Source: Sporosarcina sp. Marseille-Q4063 (lineage in GTDB: Bacteria > Bacillota > Bacilli > Bacillales_A > Planococcaceae). Taken from it: a stretch of 64,000 nucleotides of DNA. Every line of letters starts with the position of its first letter. Positions within the stretch are counted from its first letter, which is position 1. The stretch is from positions 1,984,001 through 2,048,000 of the forward strand of contig NZ_CP070502.1 in NCBI RefSeq assembly GCF_018309085.1, in the 5' to 3' direction. The notes beneath the pieces were generated by a model, which searched no databases, was not told where the DNA came from, and saw nothing but the letters and a program-made list of their open reading frames with translations. Shown in pieces: positions 50,689-59,784 of the stretch. The translations under genes and the position numbers were made by a program.

Positions 50689-51330
50689 TTATGAGAGTAT
50701 ACGAACCGCCAAGTGTCGCCACATGCCCGTGCGCTGTGGGACTGGCACCCGTTCCTCGATTTCCCTAACATTCCGTATATATGATTGCAAGTCACCTTCG
50801 TAAACAGGTTTCAAACATTTTAATTGTGTAAAATGATGAGGCTGTACTAGGTTTGGCTTAATTGTAAACATTTTCATTCCACTTTCATTCACAATCGTCG
50901 CAACAAATTGTGAACAAAAGAATGCATGTTTTCGTTGCAAATCTTTATTTACTGCAACCGCGAATAAACCAATAAAATTATACCTATATAGTTCCTTGGT
51001 CTGTTCAATTTGACGGATTTTATCTCGCATTTTCACATATTCTTCAGCAGTTACTTCACAACTGAAAATAGCACAACCCGCATGCTCAAAGATTCCTTCA
51101 ACGACATTTTCCTTAACAAAACCGCCTACAAATGGATTATGACGTTGTTTTCTTCCAAAACTATACATCTCAGTCAACTGTTCATCAAATGCGATTGATG
51201 CATGATTTAAATCTTTTCGCGTATACATGCCAATCGCCTTAGACAATAGTGTTCCTGTATCCGTAAGCACAATGTATATTGTCCTTTTACCCATGGCAAT
51301 CCCCCCTACTTCCCCGTTCGTGGGAAGCAT
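50689..51330 (-). CDS. Permuted NlpC/P60 (YiiX-like) papain-fold protein
   Basis: The core MGKRTIYIVLTDTGTLLSKA, LNHASIAFDEQLTEMYSFGR and HAFFCSQFVATIV shows His before Cys, the circularly permuted order of YiiX/YebB-like papain-fold hydrolases. The Cys (FFCSQF) and His (LNHAS) are both present. Targets in this group include lipids and peptides; none is assigned here. Two starts are possible: the ATG at 51330 with a very good GGGAGG, and the ATG at 51294 with GGGGGG. No signal peptide is visible. Confidence 0.78.
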   Translation of the reverse strand: MLPTNGEVGGIAMGKRTIYIVLTDTGTLLSKAIGMYTRKDLNHASIAFDEQLTEMYSFGRKQRHNPFVGGFVKENVVEGIFEHAGCAIFSCEVTAEEYVKMRDKIRQIEQTKELYRYNFIGLFAVAVNKDLQRKHAFFCSQFVATIVNESGMKMFTIKPNLVQPHHFTQLKCLKPVYEGDLQSYIRNVREIEERVPVPQRTGMWRHLAVRILS

Positions 51331-51648
51331 TGGTTGCCTCCCTATTGGTTAATGTCTAACTTTATTATGTCCCATCCCGACCAAGTAATAAACCGGCTTA
51401 GGTGGGGATTTGTCTACGACCCGAGACCTATTTTTTCTTCAGATAATCTGAAAATAGTTTTTGGGGTTTTCTTTCTATTATAACCATTATACGTTGGCAA
51501 ATGGAGGAAAGTTTCAAGTTTTCATCTATTTCGAACGGCGAATGAATCTATAACGCAAAACTTGTACTCGAAACGCTATGAATACTGAAATAGCGTACTT
51601 TATTAATTCCACCCTATATCCTTAAATCCCTTCATAAAAAATATTTTT
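51331..51648 (-). other. 318-bp intergenic stretch: possible structured 5' leader
   Basis: Reading the minus strand, two TATAAT hexamers (51491-51486 and 51482-51477) are followed by a stem CTATTTT-CAGAT / ATCTG-AAAAATAG, then a GC-richer segment with pairing options (TTTATTA with TAATAAA; TTGGT with ACCAA; TCCC with GGGA) and finally the AGGGAGG site and a CTTCCC/GGGAAG hairpin around the start. This is more structure than a plain leader needs. I cannot match it to a known riboswitch class. The part 51530-51648 shows nothing notable. Confidence 0.4.
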
Positions 51649-52092
51649 TCATTCCCCTCCTCTATCCATCCTTCGATTAAGAGCTCTCCTAACAATTAAA
51701 GCAACTCCCATGCCTACAGAAATAATTGCAATTAACAACCCCATAATCCGGTCACTTAGCTGTCCATTTTCAATGAAAGGAAACTCTTCACTAAAAATAA
51801 ACGGGACAGTTGAAAAGAATCCCATTGTCGCGGCTAATCCCAATACCACTGCAACAAGTACCGGATAATCATTCTTACTAAAATAAGCATTTTTAACAAT
51901 CGACATAACCGCAAAATACATGCTCGGAATCCAAACTAGTATGAATGATTCCAGGAATGGGGATGCCCAAATTCCATAACCTGCTTTGACATAGCCATTT
52001 ACCCCTATCAATATTAAAACCAAAATAAATGACTGAAATGCAATTTTATGTCTAGTCGCGAGTTGAAATTCATCATATCGAGCGTTTTTCAT
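51649..52092 (-). CDS. Four-helix membrane protein paired with an HTH regulator
   Basis: The 147-residue protein has four hydrophobic segments (about 16-34, 45-64, 78-98, 112-135) and a basic C-terminus (RRALNRRMDRGG). It begins 3 bp after the small Xre-type regulator gene. Such HTH plus membrane protein pairs are common in Bacillales, and the family resembles DUF6773 in layout, but I am not certain. Function unknown. Confidence 0.7.
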   Translation of the reverse strand: MKNARYDEFQLATRHKIAFQSFILVLILIGVNGYVKAGYGIWASPFLESFILVWIPSMYFAVMSIVKNAYFSKNDYPVLVAVVLGLAATMGFFSTVPFIFSEEFPFIENGQLSDRIMGLLIAIISVGMGVALIVRRALNRRMDRGGE

Positions 52093-52095
52093 GTT

Positions 52096-52293
52096 TCATT
52101 CCTCCCAAAAAAGATCATTTAGTGTTAGATCAAGCGCTTTGCAAATTGCGACGCAAAGATTTAACGAAGGGTTGTAATCTCCATTTTCAATCGCATTCAT
52201 CGTCTGGCGGGTAACCCCAACGGCATCCGCTAATTTGGCCTGTGACAAATCTTTTGCTGCACGTGCCGCCTTCAGTCGTAGATTTTTCTTCAT
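52096..52293 (-). CDS. Small Xre/YozG-like HTH regulator
   Basis: The 65-residue protein MKKNLRLKAARAAKDLSQAK is a bare five-helix HTH (LSQAKLADAVGVTRQTMNAI as helix-turn-helix) ending LTLNDLFWEE, the usual end of this family. I start at the ATG at 52293 with GGAGG 7 bases before; the frame open to 52344 is not used. It is co-transcribed with the membrane protein gene, which it may regulate. Confidence 0.9.
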   Translation of the reverse strand: MKKNLRLKAARAAKDLSQAKLADAVGVTRQTMNAIENGDYNPSLNLCVAICKALDLTLNDLFWEE

Positions 52294-52433
52294 CGCAATT
52301 CCTCCTATTAATTGCATCATAGTAAACCTAAAGGTGAGTGTCAACTTTACCCGACATTAAGGTTCATATATCTGACATGAAACATAAAAAATAGAAGCAC
52401 AGATAACATTCATCCGTACTCCTTGATATCATG

Positions 52434-55115
52434 CTAACGCCAACCACTAATCCGATCCGCCTTTTCAACAAAAGCCGACGATAAGGCTGTCAATCGTGCG
52501 GACAGAAGTTCTTTTCGTCCTTCAAATGTTCGCGTGTATACAAGTTCTGCTTTGCCGACTCGCTTTCTCCATTCTTTCTGCAAAAATTCGGCATGCTCTT
52601 TTTTTCGACCTAATTCTTGCGGTACCGCATGGATGTCTTTTCTTTTAAACACTTTTCCAGCTTGTCGAATCAGTAGATATCTTGGGTTTTCGATCGGGTC
52701 TATGAATTCTTTCATCGCTTTCATAAACACGTTTTTATCGTGAGTTGTTCCTTCCGTGAGCCAACATGTATAAGCGCCAAAACCCTCGGTTGTTACATGA
52801 ATCATTCCTTTTTGAAAAGGAGTACGAACTAGTTTTGCATTATGTAACGAAACATATAGCGCCTCACCAATTTCTTTCATACTTGATTCGACAGATGGAT
52901 GTCTAAAATAAAGCTTCCCCACTTTAATGACTGATGGCATTCCAAACAAAATACCAAGAATGATTCCGTAAAATAAACCGGTACCCATAGATACCTCTTT
53001 GAACCTCCATAAAACCTTTGCAGCATCGACAATTGCGCCGGCTGTCGAAAATCCAGCAAACCATAGCATTCCTCTTAAAGAGTGCTGGAGGAAAAATGGT
53101 CTTGGCCATGATTTTCTATCCGCCACAATTTCTTCTGTCATTTCACTTCCATTGAAAATCGCGCGTTCCCATCTTACAAATAATCTATCGCGATTGGATG
53201 ATCTCGTAAATGTTTTCTCATTCAATTTTATAATTTTTTCGGGCGTAAAAGGGGGTTGATCCAATCTTAAGCGAGTGATTCCAGTTTCAATGACATCTTT
53301 TTCAACACCTACTCCAACAAGTGAACGAAAACGCCGCTCGAGTAAGTCGTAATCATAGCCCATATGTTCTATATCCCGGTTTACACAAACAAGATGCCAG
53401 ATAGATGATGTTTTTTCCGGATTATTACGATCTACACGAATCGCTCGTCCGCGCATTTGATTTGATTGCATAAATGAACCGACATAAGAGGCCATGATTA
53501 GCGAATTGACACACGGTGCGTCCCATCCTTCGCCGAGCAGTGCTGCCGTTCCGATAAGCACATCAATTTCGCCTTTTGTAAATACTTCCGTCAAAATCGA
53601 AACAACTTTTTGGCGATTTCCAGCGTTCAATTCTGTGCGAATGAAAGCAGGATCATGCGCCAGTTCTTTCCACTTTATCTGACAATCCTCGCGAATCGCG
53701 ATTTCTTCAACAAGTTTTTGTGCATGCTTCGGAATAATGACAAGTGAACCCGTTAATACAGCTGCATTAACTTGTGTCCCTATGCTTCGTCGAATGGCCT
53801 CGAAAATTGGCACGACACCAATGCGCGTGAGTGGCAACTCATCCCCTTTGCGATTCGGCAGGTCGGGCAATCGAATATAATCAGTCAAAATAACCATGCG
53901 CAAATTTTCTTGCAGTAATGTCTTCTCGTATTCTACAATTTCCCGTATGCTGTTTAATTTCGAAACACTCTGCGTCAGTTTTCGGTTCATTTCACTAGTG
54001 GATTGTAAACGAACTTTTTTGCGCTCAATCGCACCTATTCGAGTTAGCTGTCTCTTAATGTGTTTTCGGAATTCCTTGTCATTTGTAATCATCCTATCAG
54101 TGAATAAAACACCTGTTAACAGCTCTTCCAACCATTCGAATGAAAATGCAGGCATATCCTTTTCAGACACGCCAATTATCGGCAATGCTTCCAAGTATTT
54201 GTCGCTTCCGACATGATTTAAAAAGATCAATATGCTTGAAAAGTAAGCAGGTTGATCTAAAATTTCTCCGACATATTCCATTGGATCCTTCAACCACGGA
54301 TGGCTTTCAAGCAAGTTCTTGCTTCGTTCATCATGAATAAAGGATTCGATAAAATCATGCGCTTCGTCTCTAAAGCGAAGAATCATTTTCAGTTCCTCAT
54401 CTTCAGGCGCAGAAAAATGAACATAATCCTGGTGCGGACATAATTCTTTCGCTTTAACTAGTTCAGGCACGCTAATTTCTATATCTATGGTTCCGCATAA
54501 TTGAATATAGCGCTGCCATTCCGATGCTGAAACGTCGAATGGCGGTGTTGCGGTTAAGGATACTACATAGCTATTTTGAAGTTCGTTCCGAAGTTGCATC
54601 ATCGAATGCCACCAAGCAGTCCTTAAATGGTGGGCTTCATCTAAAATAAGCGTGCCAAAACCGAGCGCTTTTATTTTTTGTTGGATTTGATCACTATCAC
54701 TCAAGACGATTGGTTCCTCTTCTTGTAATTCAATGTCATCGACTTGCTCATCATCGCCAGCATCAAGAAAGTCGTTCTCTTTATAGATACTATGTAAAGA
54801 TTGGTAGGTTGTGATCGTGATAAATTTCGGGTTTTTAATATCCATAGAAATCCAATCCGGTTGTTCGTCCTTTAAGAAAAGCTCCGTAAATCGATCTTTC
54901 CATTGTTGTTTTATCGCCAATGTAGGCGCTACGATTAATGTTGCTTGATTAATCCGCAACATGACCTCAAGCCCAAGCACCGTTTTCCCAGATCCGGGCG
55001 GTGCGACAAGATGAAGCTTTTTATTTTTTAAATGAGAATCTAGTTCATTTAATACTCTGCTTTGATAGGACCGCCATTCATAGCAAAACTGAATCCCTTC
55101 CGGAAATGTTTTCAT
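52434..55115 (-). CDS. Large SF2 DEAD/DEAH helicase with two membrane helices
   Basis: The 893-residue protein has an SF2 core: Walker A GSGKT at 41-45, DEAH at 159-162, SLTATP near 186-191, and a second RecA domain with GTAALLGEGWDAP and QMRGRAIRVD. A long insert (about 210-420) separates the two lobes. After the core come two predicted membrane helices (about 683-702 and 713-730) and a C-terminal domain of about 150 residues (GFGAYTCWLTEGT, ENPRYLLIRQ). A membrane-attached helicase is unusual. It stands alone with no nuclease or methylase gene beside it. GGGGGG precedes the ATG. Role unknown; a defence function is conceivable. Confidence 0.82.
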   Translation of the reverse strand: MKTFPEGIQFCYEWRSYQSRVLNELDSHLKNKKLHLVAPPGSGKTVLGLEVMLRINQATLIVAPTLAIKQQWKDRFTELFLKDEQPDWISMDIKNPKFITITTYQSLHSIYKENDFLDAGDDEQVDDIELQEEEPIVLSDSDQIQQKIKALGFGTLILDEAHHLRTAWWHSMMQLRNELQNSYVVSLTATPPFDVSASEWQRYIQLCGTIDIEISVPELVKAKELCPHQDYVHFSAPEDEELKMILRFRDEAHDFIESFIHDERSKNLLESHPWLKDPMEYVGEILDQPAYFSSILIFLNHVGSDKYLEALPIIGVSEKDMPAFSFEWLEELLTGVLFTDRMITNDKEFRKHIKRQLTRIGAIERKKVRLQSTSEMNRKLTQSVSKLNSIREIVEYEKTLLQENLRMVILTDYIRLPDLPNRKGDELPLTRIGVVPIFEAIRRSIGTQVNAAVLTGSLVIIPKHAQKLVEEIAIREDCQIKWKELAHDPAFIRTELNAGNRQKVVSILTEVFTKGEIDVLIGTAALLGEGWDAPCVNSLIMASYVGSFMQSNQMRGRAIRVDRNNPEKTSSIWHLVCVNRDIEHMGYDYDLLERRFRSLVGVGVEKDVIETGITRLRLDQPPFTPEKIIKLNEKTFTRSSNRDRLFVRWERAIFNGSEMTEEIVADRKSWPRPFFLQHSLRGMLWFAGFSTAGAIVDAAKVLWRFKEVSMGTGLFYGIILGILFGMPSVIKVGKLYFRHPSVESSMKEIGEALYVSLHNAKLVRTPFQKGMIHVTTEGFGAYTCWLTEGTTHDKNVFMKAMKEFIDPIENPRYLLIRQAGKVFKRKDIHAVPQELGRKKEHAEFLQKEWRKRVGKAELVYTRTFEGRKELLSARLTALSSAFVEKADRISGWR

Positions 55116-55195
55116 TCGACAATCCCCCCTTAATTTCCGCTTCTTAATTCATATACGTTTCAATTACATCTAAGTTTCATATTCGCTGGATATTA

Positions 55196-55225
55196 CAAAA
55201 GGCATCCACTCGATAGCAGATGCCT
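55196..55225 (-). terminator. Terminator of the DUF2339 gene
   Basis: AGGCATC (55200-55206) pairs with GATGCCT (55219-55225); on the minus strand TTTTG follows. Confidence 0.8.
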
Positions 55226-55234
55226 CCCTAAAAA

Positions 55235-57289
55235 TTATTCTTTAAACAAACTCTTCGAATAAAGCAATCCAACAACCCCAACAATCGTAAATAAGATTGC
55301 CCGTATCAGTATCGAAACAGCGCCCAAGTCGATGATGAATAACTTCAGCACGCATAATACGATTAACCCTGCGCCGATGAATTTAACATATTTCCAACCG
55401 AGTTTCCTTCCGAGACTGATTGACGCAAATGCGAATGCGAACAATAGGAATGTGTGCGCGAGCAGGATGTATTCTGTATCCCACTCATACGTTTGCGTAA
55501 ATGTCAGGAACCATTTATTCAAAAAGATGAAGTAAACGATTTGCATAATGATCGCCAGAATCGGCAGTTTTACTTTGAATTCCTCTAGTTTGATCATGAA
55601 CTTATTTTTCATAATCGCTATAAATATGACGCTGAGTCCGATTAAATAAAGTACCTCAACAGATAAATTGAACATATATATTTCAAATTCAATATAGGTT
55701 GCCAACCGGACCCCCATTGTGATTAATCCCAAAAACAGGTATAAAATTACGGCTGAATACGCAAGGTACTTCCCTCTAGCCCATTTCGAAAACTGAAGCA
55801 TGCTGCCGATTGCAACAATCATGACAAGTAAATGGATGTGCTCATTTGTCGCAAAGCCGATTTTAAAGTCGGATAAAGCGACCCTGGTTAGCTTCAACAG
55901 ATAAACAAGCAAAATAATCTGGCCGACAATTAAACTTTGATCGATCTTCTTGATATCGACTTTTAAATTCTTAGGCAGGAATTGATATGCCGTATAGTAG
56001 ATAAATGCAAGTGTTAGCATTAACACGAACCAAGACAAGTTCTCCAACGACATAAAATCATATATCCCTGTCGCAAGAAAAACTGCGGAACCTGCTAAAA
56101 TGTAAATAAACGAGCTTGTGGCAATCGTTCTTTTTGTTTTATAGCGAAAGCCCACCCATAAACCGACTGCTCCGTTGATAAGCAACAAGATGACCCTCAT
56201 TACGCCAGTTTCTATATTAAATGCCAAGATAAATGCACTTACCGCAAGTACTCCTACCGCTGAAAATACGCCTAGCAGTAAATCGTCTTTTTTCGCAAAT
56301 GAAAATGCAGCGAGTGCGACATAAAGTGCTGCGAAAAGACCATATACAAGGATTTCCGGATTATGCTCCAGCACTTTAATCCAACCCAGGGCGAATACGA
56401 AATTCGAATAAATAAGCGCTTCGGTAAACACATGCCGCTCGATTTTCCCTTTCAAATAAAATACTAGCAGCAATACATGTTGAATTAATACAGTGCCTAC
56501 AATGATCGGTTCGTCTCCAATTTCTCCACTTAATACACCATATGTCACTAATGTTAGGTGGAATAACAGAAACGAAATATAAAAGGATATTTTGTGTTTT
56601 TGTCTAAGCGAAACGTAAAACAGAGACAAGAACAAAATTAGGATGTATGCGCAAAACTGTATGGATGTCGCGCTTTCACCTTCGAGCAAGAACGGGAGCA
56701 AAAATCCTGCGATTGCTGAAAAGATGGTTAACGTTTCCGATTTTGTTTTCTTTGACAACCATAATCCCATCACAATATAAGCGACGCCTATGATAAATGC
56801 CACTATAAAACTAAAATAGCCGTACAGATGATGGGCTGCAAATGTCGTGAGAATCCCGAGCGCGATAAAACCGCCGAGCAAGGTTAACCCGAATACTTTG
56901 TTCTTTTTCGCGTAGTACTTCATTCCAAAGAAATACAGAATTCCCGTCCCCAGGTAACCCATGACGATTCTGACAGGATTTGTGATGAAGCCGTTGTCCA
57001 TGCCGACTTTCAGCCCCCAAAGGACGCCTAACAGTAAAATGAACATGAACACACGCGGTAGCCATTGACTTAAAGCTTTTTCGAAATCAAATTCAGGTTT
57101 CTTTTTTACCGGCTTCGTAAAGACTGCCTTTTCTTGTTTTCCAGGAGTTGATAATGGTCTAAAAGGTCTTTCAACCTCTGCGACTTGTACGGGTTTACCC
57201 AGTAACTGTGCTTGTTGTTCTTTCAACAGCTTCATTTCTTTTTCTAAATACTCGAGTCTTTTTAGAATTTCTTGTTGATCCTCAGCCAT
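55235..57289 (-). CDS. DUF2339 polytopic membrane protein
   Basis: The 684-residue protein has an N-terminal coiled coil (about 5-32, LKRLEYLEKEMKLLKEQQAQ), a basic linker and then about 18-20 membrane helices without large loops. This is the DUF2339 layout. Function unknown; such proteins have been suggested as envelope or transport components. GGGGGAAAA precedes the start. It is a single-gene unit. Confidence 0.85.
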   Translation of the reverse strand: MAEDQQEILKRLEYLEKEMKLLKEQQAQLLGKPVQVAEVERPFRPLSTPGKQEKAVFTKPVKKKPEFDFEKALSQWLPRVFMFILLLGVLWGLKVGMDNGFITNPVRIVMGYLGTGILYFFGMKYYAKKNKVFGLTLLGGFIALGILTTFAAHHLYGYFSFIVAFIIGVAYIVMGLWLSKKTKSETLTIFSAIAGFLLPFLLEGESATSIQFCAYILILFLSLFYVSLRQKHKISFYISFLLFHLTLVTYGVLSGEIGDEPIIVGTVLIQHVLLLVFYLKGKIERHVFTEALIYSNFVFALGWIKVLEHNPEILVYGLFAALYVALAAFSFAKKDDLLLGVFSAVGVLAVSAFILAFNIETGVMRVILLLINGAVGLWVGFRYKTKRTIATSSFIYILAGSAVFLATGIYDFMSLENLSWFVLMLTLAFIYYTAYQFLPKNLKVDIKKIDQSLIVGQIILLVYLLKLTRVALSDFKIGFATNEHIHLLVMIVAIGSMLQFSKWARGKYLAYSAVILYLFLGLITMGVRLATYIEFEIYMFNLSVEVLYLIGLSVIFIAIMKNKFMIKLEEFKVKLPILAIIMQIVYFIFLNKWFLTFTQTYEWDTEYILLAHTFLLFAFAFASISLGRKLGWKYVKFIGAGLIVLCVLKLFIIDLGAVSILIRAILFTIVGVVGLLYSKSLFKE

Positions 57290-57324
57290 TTTCCCCCTCC
57301 TCCACCTAACCTATTTTATGAAAA

Positions 57325-57367
57325 CAAAAAAGATGCTACGCTACTTATTTAAAAGTAGCGTAGCATT
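57325..57367 (-). terminator. Terminator of the cstA-like gene
   Basis: GATGCTACGCTACTT (57332-57346) pairs with AAGTAGCGTAGCAT (57353-57366); on the minus strand the stem is followed by CTTTTTTG. Confidence 0.9.
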
Positions 57368-57424
57368 CTTTATTTTCCAACTATTACCTACTAGTTTACC
57401 AAACCTTCAGATAGACTTGCAACA

Positions 57425-58855
57425 TTATTCTACGGGTATATCTGTTTCGATTTTGTCTCTTTTGTTATGCTTCGCTTTAATAAAGAACAACACCGCAAGA
57501 ATGGCTGTTAGAACAATCCCGATGATATAGGAGACGTTCAAGTCTAAGTTGAATCCGATTTTTTGATTTAGAATATAGACAAATACCATATAAGTGATGA
57601 ACAGCGCTGGTACTAGCGAAATAATATAATTCTTCCCTTTAATGAATAGATACATCGTCGCGATCCACAATGCGATTGCCGCAGTTGCTTGATTTGCCCA
57701 TGAGAAATATCTCCATAATAAATTGAAGTCGATTTGTGTCAACATTGCTGATACGATGAATAATGGAACCGCGATTAGCAAACGTTTGACCATTTTGCTT
57801 TGATCGATTTTCAAATAATCGGCAATGATTGAACGTGCCGCACGGAATGCCGTGTCTCCAGATGTAATCGGAAGGACAATCGCGCCTAATACCGCAATCG
57901 TTCCACCAACGGCACCGAGTAATGTCATTGAAACTTCATTGACCACTGAAGAAGGTGTCCCTGTTTTGATGAATTCGCTTAACGTCTGTCCATCAAGCAA
58001 GCTCATCGCAGCTGCCGCCCAAATCATAGCGATGACAGCTTCGGCAATCATCATTCCATAAAATACATAACGGCCTTGTGATTCTTTTTGAACTGTTCTT
58101 GAAATAATCGGTGACTGCGTTGCATGGAAACCCGATAGTGCGCCACAAGTAATTGTGAAGAAAAGAATCGGGAAAATCGGCAAGTTATCAGGATGCATAT
58201 TTTCTAAACTTAGTTCCGGAATTTTATAATCCGAGAATAGCAATGCAACCCCGACACCAATTGTACCAAGTAATAAAACAGCTCCAAAATACGGGTATAG
58301 TCTACCAATGATTTTATCAATTGGAAGAATCGTTGATAGGAAATAGTATACAAATATAACAGCGATAATTACCCATAGAGCAACTTTGCCATTCACTAAG
58401 ATGCTTAAAAGAGATGCCGGTGTTGTAACAAACACGGTTCCAACCAATAAAAGCAGTAATAACGCGAAAATATTTACGATATGTCTTGAAAATGCGCCGA
58501 GGAACTTTCCTGCTAATTCAGGAATATGCGCGCCCCGATTTCGTATTGAAATCATACCTGTTAAATAATCATGTGTAGCCCCTGCAAAAATCGCCCCTAA
58601 AACTATCCATAAAAATGCCACAGGACCAAATAGCGCACCCATAATCGGGCCGAAAATCGGACCTGTTCCCGCTATATTTAAAAGCTGGATCAAAGCGTTT
58701 TTATGTTTGTTCATCGGAACGTAGTCTACACCGTCAGCATTTGCATAAGCTGGTGTTTTTCTCGATTCGATTGGATTAAAAACTCTTTCAACGAATTTAC
58801 CATAAATAAAATAGGCCGCAATTAACACAACAATCGACACTAGAAAAGTTATCAT
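57425..58855 (-). CDS. cstA: CstA/BtsT family carrier, probably for pyruvate
   Basis: The 476-residue protein has about 14 membrane helices and the CstA signature: GPIFGPIMGALFGPVAFLWI, HDYLTGMISIRNRG and CGALSGFHATQSPIISRTV. E. coli BtsT and CstA take up pyruvate. At 476 residues it is the short form, lacking the long C-terminal part of E. coli CstA. Downstream of a LytST-type system and carrying a cre box in its leader, it fits a pyruvate or overflow-metabolite uptake gene repressed by CcpA; the substrate is inferred by analogy. Confidence 0.88.
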   Translation of the reverse strand: MITFLVSIVVLIAAYFIYGKFVERVFNPIESRKTPAYANADGVDYVPMNKHKNALIQLLNIAGTGPIFGPIMGALFGPVAFLWIVLGAIFAGATHDYLTGMISIRNRGAHIPELAGKFLGAFSRHIVNIFALLLLLLVGTVFVTTPASLLSILVNGKVALWVIIAVIFVYYFLSTILPIDKIIGRLYPYFGAVLLLGTIGVGVALLFSDYKIPELSLENMHPDNLPIFPILFFTITCGALSGFHATQSPIISRTVQKESQGRYVFYGMMIAEAVIAMIWAAAAMSLLDGQTLSEFIKTGTPSSVVNEVSMTLLGAVGGTIAVLGAIVLPITSGDTAFRAARSIIADYLKIDQSKMVKRLLIAVPLFIVSAMLTQIDFNLLWRYFSWANQATAAIALWIATMYLFIKGKNYIISLVPALFITYMVFVYILNQKIGFNLDLNVSYIIGIVLTAILAVLFFIKAKHNKRDKIETDIPVE

Positions 58856-58884
58856 TTATCAAACACACTCCCATTCCCTTGATT

Positions 58885-58899
58885 TGAATACGCTTTCAT
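58885..58899 (-). promoter_or_regulatory. cre box (CcpA operator) in the cstA leader
   Basis: ATGAAAGCGTATTCA (minus strand) matches the Bacillus cre consensus WTGNAANCGNWNNCW at every fixed position. It lies just downstream of a TATAGAAT-type -10, about 30 bp before the start codon, where CcpA would block transcription. Confidence 0.8.
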
Positions 58900-59020
58900 T
58901 CTATATAAAAAGAATTTATACTGAAAACATCCACAGCGAATTAATCGCTTCCTATAGTTTAATGGATGTTTTCAGATAAAGGCGTAATCCGTCGTAACAT
59001 GTCGAAAATGGGGGCTAATG

Positions 59021-59049
59021 TGTAGTTCTGATGAATTAACACGTAGTTC
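59021..59049 (-). promoter_or_regulatory. Candidate LytTR-type direct repeat between lytT and cstA
   Basis: GTAGTTC occurs in two 8-9 bp copies (TGTAGTTC at 59021-59028, CGTAGTTC at 59042-59049), exactly 21 bp apart. Paired 9-bp repeats with two-helical-turn spacing are the usual site for LytTR dimers. They lie right after the lytT coding region, about 170-190 bp before cstA. Confidence 0.5.
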
Positions 59050-59052
59050 ATT

Positions 59053-59784
59053 TCATAGTTCCAGGCGTTGTCGTAAATCTTTCACATAGTTTCGGCTAAC
59101 AGAAAGTTTCTCTTCTCGCCCTTCAAGTTCAAGTTGAAAAGCGCCATTAAACCACGGAGTTAAACGACTCACATAATTTAAATTAACGATAAAGCCTTTA
59201 TGAATCCGGAAAAAAGAAAAAGGTGCTAAACGGCTTTCTAATTCTTTCAATGATAATTTCACGTCGAATTCTCGCGATCCTGTGACGATTTTCGACACTT
59301 TTTCTTCGCGGTACATATAAATGATGTCAGTTACTAAAACATAGTCAATTTCTCCGTCGGTCTCTACAGCCAGTTTTCCGATTTTACTTGGTGTTTCTAT
59401 CGCCTCGGGAGGAGTTAATTGCTTTTCGATTCTGCCAATCGTTTGCTTTAACTGTTCGATGTCATAAGGTTTTAATAAGTAATCAACGGCATTAATCCGA
59501 AATGCTTCTGCAGCAAATTGTGGATATGCGGTTGCAAAAATGATGAGTGGAACTTTTTTGATTCCCATTAATGATTTGGCTACTTCCATTCCATTCATTT
59601 TAGGCATTTCCACATCTAAGAAAACGACGTCCGGTTGCAGATGAAGTGCTTGTAAAATGGCGGCTTCACCATTTTCCGCCTCGCCTACAACTTGAATGTC
59701 GGGGAATTTACTTAGTAAATAGGTTAGTTCTTCTCGTGCGTATCTTTCGTCATCGACGATCAGTGTCCGAATTGTCGGCATCAA
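59053..59784 (-). CDS. lytT: LytTR response regulator (LytT/BtsR-like)
   Basis: The 243-residue protein has a receiver domain with the phospho-acceptor in VVFLDVEMPKMNGMEVA (Asp near 56) and Lys in YLLKPYD, then a LytTR domain (about 140-243) with VTDIIYMYREEKVSKIV and FFRIHKGFIVNLNYVSR. It overlaps the kinase gene by 4 bp. The likely target is the cstA-like gene next to it, as BtsR controls btsT in E. coli. Confidence 0.9.
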   Translation of the reverse strand: MMPTIRTLIVDDERYAREELTYLLSKFPDIQVVGEAENGEAAILQALHLQPDVVFLDVEMPKMNGMEVAKSLMGIKKVPLIIFATAYPQFAAEAFRINAVDYLLKPYDIEQLKQTIGRIEKQLTPPEAIETPSKIGKLAVETDGEIDYVLVTDIIYMYREEKVSKIVTGSREFDVKLSLKELESRLAPFSFFRIHKGFIVNLNYVSRLTPWFNGAFQLELEGREEKLSVSRNYVKDLRQRLEL

